Origin: Pontiellaceae bacterium B1224
GTDB lineage: Bacteria > Verrucomicrobiota > Kiritimatiellia > Kiritimatiellales > Pontiellaceae
Assembly (NCBI GenBank): GCA_029432815.1
Contig: JAROBA010000008.1
Coordinates: 62,001-126,000 of the forward strand
DNA length: 64,000 nucleotides
Direction: 5' to 3'
Under the pieces are notes generated by a model that was given only the letters and a program-made list of their open reading frames with translations, was not told the origin of the DNA and searched no databases. The position numbers were made by a program, and so were the translations under genes. Shown in pieces: positions 62,312-64,000 of this stretch; within the stretch, counting starts at the first letter, position 1, and each line of letters begins with the position of its first letter.

Positions 62312-63043
62312 ATGAAGTTAGTAAAGGGAATAGTGTTGGGAGCACTTTTGGCAATGCCGGTTGCGGGCCTTGCAGATGAAGTGACGAATGTGACGTATAA
62401 GAGCAGTGTTTCACTGGGTGCGACCTTTAAATCCGGTAACACGGATCAATCGCTATATACGATGGACCTAAATTGGAATCGATATGCACCGAAAAATGAT
62501 TGGATAAACAGTTTGTACGGTGAATATGGCGAAACCGAGAACGCCCAAACGGAAGGTAAAATCCGTGCACAATCGGATTATCGCTATAAAGTCGGCGGAT
62601 CGAAATTTTTCGTCGGTGCATTCGGCGAAGCACTTTCGGATGCGATCAGAAAAATTCGTTTCCGGGGAACCATCGGTCCGGATGCCGGTTATTATTTCAT
62701 CAACAAAGAAAAGCATAAGTTCGATGTGTCACTCGGTCTCAACTATGTTTACGAACGAACCGCAACGGAAGAACGGGATTACGGTGCCTGGCGTTTGGCC
62801 GGAAATTACCTCATCGATTTCACGGAAATCTCAACGTTTTATCTGAATGTTTCCTACAGCGGTAATATTGAAGATGTAGAAGACAGCACGGGGCTTCTGG
62901 TTACCGGCCTGAAGAGCAAAGTGAAGGACAACCTGTCGCTCTTCATTGAGTTCCGCGATGATTATGACAACGAAAAGGATGCGGGTATCGAAGAAAATAA
63001 CGATATCACCGTTTTGGCCGGTCTGACTTACGATATCATGTAA
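62312..63043 (+). CDS. DUF481 outer-membrane beta-barrel protein
   Basis: A 243-residue protein with signal peptide 1-21 and about ten amphipathic beta strands in the DUF481 (YdiY) pattern: SVSLGATFKSGNTDQSLYTMDLNWNRY, SDYRYKVGGSKFFVGAFGEALSDAI, YYFINKEKHKFDVSLGLNYVYER and a C-terminal strand VLAGLTYDIM. YdiY-type proteins are induced by acid in E. coli; no function is proven here. AAGGAGAGAAATAG precedes the ATG. A terminator and a near palindrome follow. Confidence 0.85.
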   Translation: MKLVKGIVLGALLAMPVAGLADEVTNVTYKSSVSLGATFKSGNTDQSLYTMDLNWNRYAPKNDWINSLYGEYGETENAQTEGKIRAQSDYRYKVGGSKFFVGAFGEALSDAIRKIRFRGTIGPDAGYYFINKEKHKFDVSLGLNYVYERTATEERDYGAWRLAGNYLIDFTEISTFYLNVSYSGNIEDVEDSTGLLVTGLKSKVKDNLSLFIEFRDDYDNEKDAGIEENNDITVLAGLTYDIM

Positions 63044-63063
63044 GTTCCAGTGCTTGGAAATTC

Positions 63064-63090
63064 AAGCCGTCCTTCGGGGCGGCTTTTTTT
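63064..63090 (+). terminator. Terminator after the DUF481 gene
   Basis: AAGCCGTCC and GGGCGGCTT pair around a stable TTCG tetraloop (one G-T pair), then TTTTTTT. A near copy of the dispersed palindrome (63045-63059) lies between the stop codon and this hairpin. Confidence 0.9.
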
Positions 63091-63158
63091 GTGGGTTGAT
63101 CGTTTCGCGGAATCTTTATCCGTGTAAAGCGGGGCCGATCTATGCTTCAATCCGGCGC

Positions 63159-63779
63159 ATGAGTGAAAACGAACAGAAAAAAACATCGGCTTATGTCTGG
63201 TTCGATGCCGAATTTACCTCGCTGGAGTTGGAGACTGCCCGTCTGCTGCAGGTGGCTGTTATCATCACCGATACCGAGCTGAATCGACTTCATCCGGAAA
63301 CGGCCGATCTGAATCTCTGCATTAAGCTCGAAGAGGGCGAGCAGGTCAGCGCATGGGTTGAGGAGCACCTGTCCGGGCTTGTGTCGCAATGTCGCTCTGC
63401 AGATGCGGTTACTCTTGAAGAAGCCGATCGCCAAATCGCCGCAATGTTGGATCAGTATGCCGGAACCCCGTTTGAATCGATCGGGGACCGTCCGGTGCTG
63501 GCTGGAAACAGTGTGCATAACGACTGGTATCTGATGCGTCGTTTTCTTCCAATGTTTGGAAGTCGCCTTCATTACCGTCTGCTCGATGTCTCCACCCTTA
63601 AAACTCAGTGGCAGGACTGGGAGGCCAAAGAAGCATTTGATAAAGAGAGTGTCGATCAGTTGAATCAGTATTTTCCCGGCGGAGGAATTGATGCCGCCAA
63701 CGCCCACGACGCGCTTTTCGATATCAAAGCATCCATTGCCGAGCTGGCGTTTTACCGGGCAAATCTATTCACGCGTTGA
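63159..63779 (+). CDS. orn: Oligoribonuclease (DEDDh exonuclease)
   Basis: A 206-residue Orn-type 3'-5' exoribonuclease that degrades 2-5-nt RNAs. DEDDh motifs: D16 and E18 in WFDAEFTSLE, the Asp in GNSVHNDWYLMRRFLP, and His plus Asp in AHDALFDIKASI. ATG 63159 is chosen because the upstream in-frame sequence covers the terminator. It has no good ribosome site. It overlaps the convergent pspC by 11 bp. An exact palindrome encodes LPMFG at the third motif region. Confidence 0.88.
   Translation: MSENEQKKTSAYVWFDAEFTSLELETARLLQVAVIITDTELNRLHPETADLNLCIKLEEGEQVSAWVEEHLSGLVSQCRSADAVTLEEADRQIAAMLDQYAGTPFESIGDRPVLAGNSVHNDWYLMRRFLPMFGSRLHYRLLDVSTLKTQWQDWEAKEAFDKESVDQLNQYFPGGGIDAANAHDALFDIKASIAELAFYRANLFTR
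63547..63561. repeat. Dispersed palindrome, exact copy (centre TGT)
   Basis: TTCCAA-TGT-TTGGAA in the oligoribonuclease gene, encoding LPMFG. Confidence 0.95.
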
Positions 63780-64000
63780 AGCGGCGTTCCCAGTCGTAGC
63801 CCCGGGCGGTTACGGTGTCTTCCATGCGCTGAATCCGCCGGTCGAGATTTATGAATTTTTCGTGAATCTGATGGATGGTGTATTTGGGCGAGCGCACGTA
63901 GGCATCGTAAAAATTCTCCTCTTCTGAGCTTCGCAACGGTTGCACCGGTTTCGGTTTCATAATCATGGCGGCGACGAAGTAGAGGATGAGCGTCGGCCAG
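63769..64000 (-). CDS. pspC: PspC-family envelope stress protein (partial, C-terminal part)
   Basis: The frame runs off the right edge. The 76 visible residues read as the end of a PspC protein: a membrane helix WPTLILYFVAAMIM, a basic PKPVQ loop, then SSEEENFYDAYVRSP and INLDRRIQRMEDTVTARGYDWERRF, matching the family's R-L-x-R-R-L-x-R-M-E tail. PspC works in the phage-shock envelope stress response. The N-terminal part lies beyond the window. Confidence 0.72.
   Translation of the reverse strand, partial: WPTLILYFVAAMIMKPKPVQPLRSSEEENFYDAYVRSPKYTIHQIHEKFINLDRRIQRMEDTVTARGYDWERRFNA

Overview
The window looks like a chromosomal segment of a member of the PVC superphylum, probably Kiritimatiellota or a close relative. 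This is an inference from gene content: DUF1080 (3-keto-disaccharide hydrolase) proteins, Tat-exported and cytosolic Gfo/Idh/MocA oxidoreductases, SHD1-like and DUF3857/transglutaminase proteins, very large secreted beta-helix proteins, a class I fumarase and a GH13-GH133 debranching enzyme. I see no rRNA, tRNA, CRISPR array, prophage or transposase.

Layout. 1-10.0 kb (mostly minus strand): a tightly packed surface-glycan operon downstream of mgtE and recO. It holds two GT2 glycosyltransferases, a CMP-nonulosonate synthetase fused to a HAD phosphatase, a NeuB without its SAF domain, two methyltransferases and a pyruvyltransferase; an LpxL-type acyltransferase precedes mgtE. 10.1-16.5 kb: a lipoprotein cyclophilin, two convergent CinA-C-like genes, leuB with terminators on both sides, a coiled-coil/RGG-tailed protein, FetAB and an AEC transporter. 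16.7-24.7 kb: an 1853-residue secreted beta-helix/PKD/C-type-lectin protein, an SHD1-like partner and a double DUF1080 protein. 24.8-30.4 kb: three Gfo/Idh oxidoreductases and an Nramp-fold transporter lacking the metal-binding motifs, a likely sugar or polyol catabolic locus. 30.5-40.6 kb: GATase, SOUL protein, lipoprotein, a 1256-residue double transglutaminase and the debranching enzyme. 41-48 kb: a Ycf48-like propeller, a PL6 lyase and TrkAH potassium uptake. 49-52 kb: an ovoA-ovoB ovothiol operon. 52-64 kb: a YiiX-like lipoprotein, an EamA transporter, photolyase, HEAT and PDZ proteins, an AlkZ-related protein, a DUF2235 hydrolase, fumarase, a DUF481 outer-membrane protein, oligoribonuclease and a partial PspC.

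The most striking signal is not a gene. The 15-bp palindrome TTCCAA-NSN-TTGGAA occurs 21 times exactly by my reading (about 0.004 expected) and at least 25 more times with one or two mismatches. It lies in all three reading frames of unrelated genes, and all five exact intergenic copies lie just 3' of a gene. In one case it forms the top of a transcription terminator. It is absent from two 7-kb blocks. This looks like a genome-wide DNA-level sequence code (uptake sequence, chromosome-organising site or similar). Heptanucleotide arrays at three gene borders form a second repeat class.
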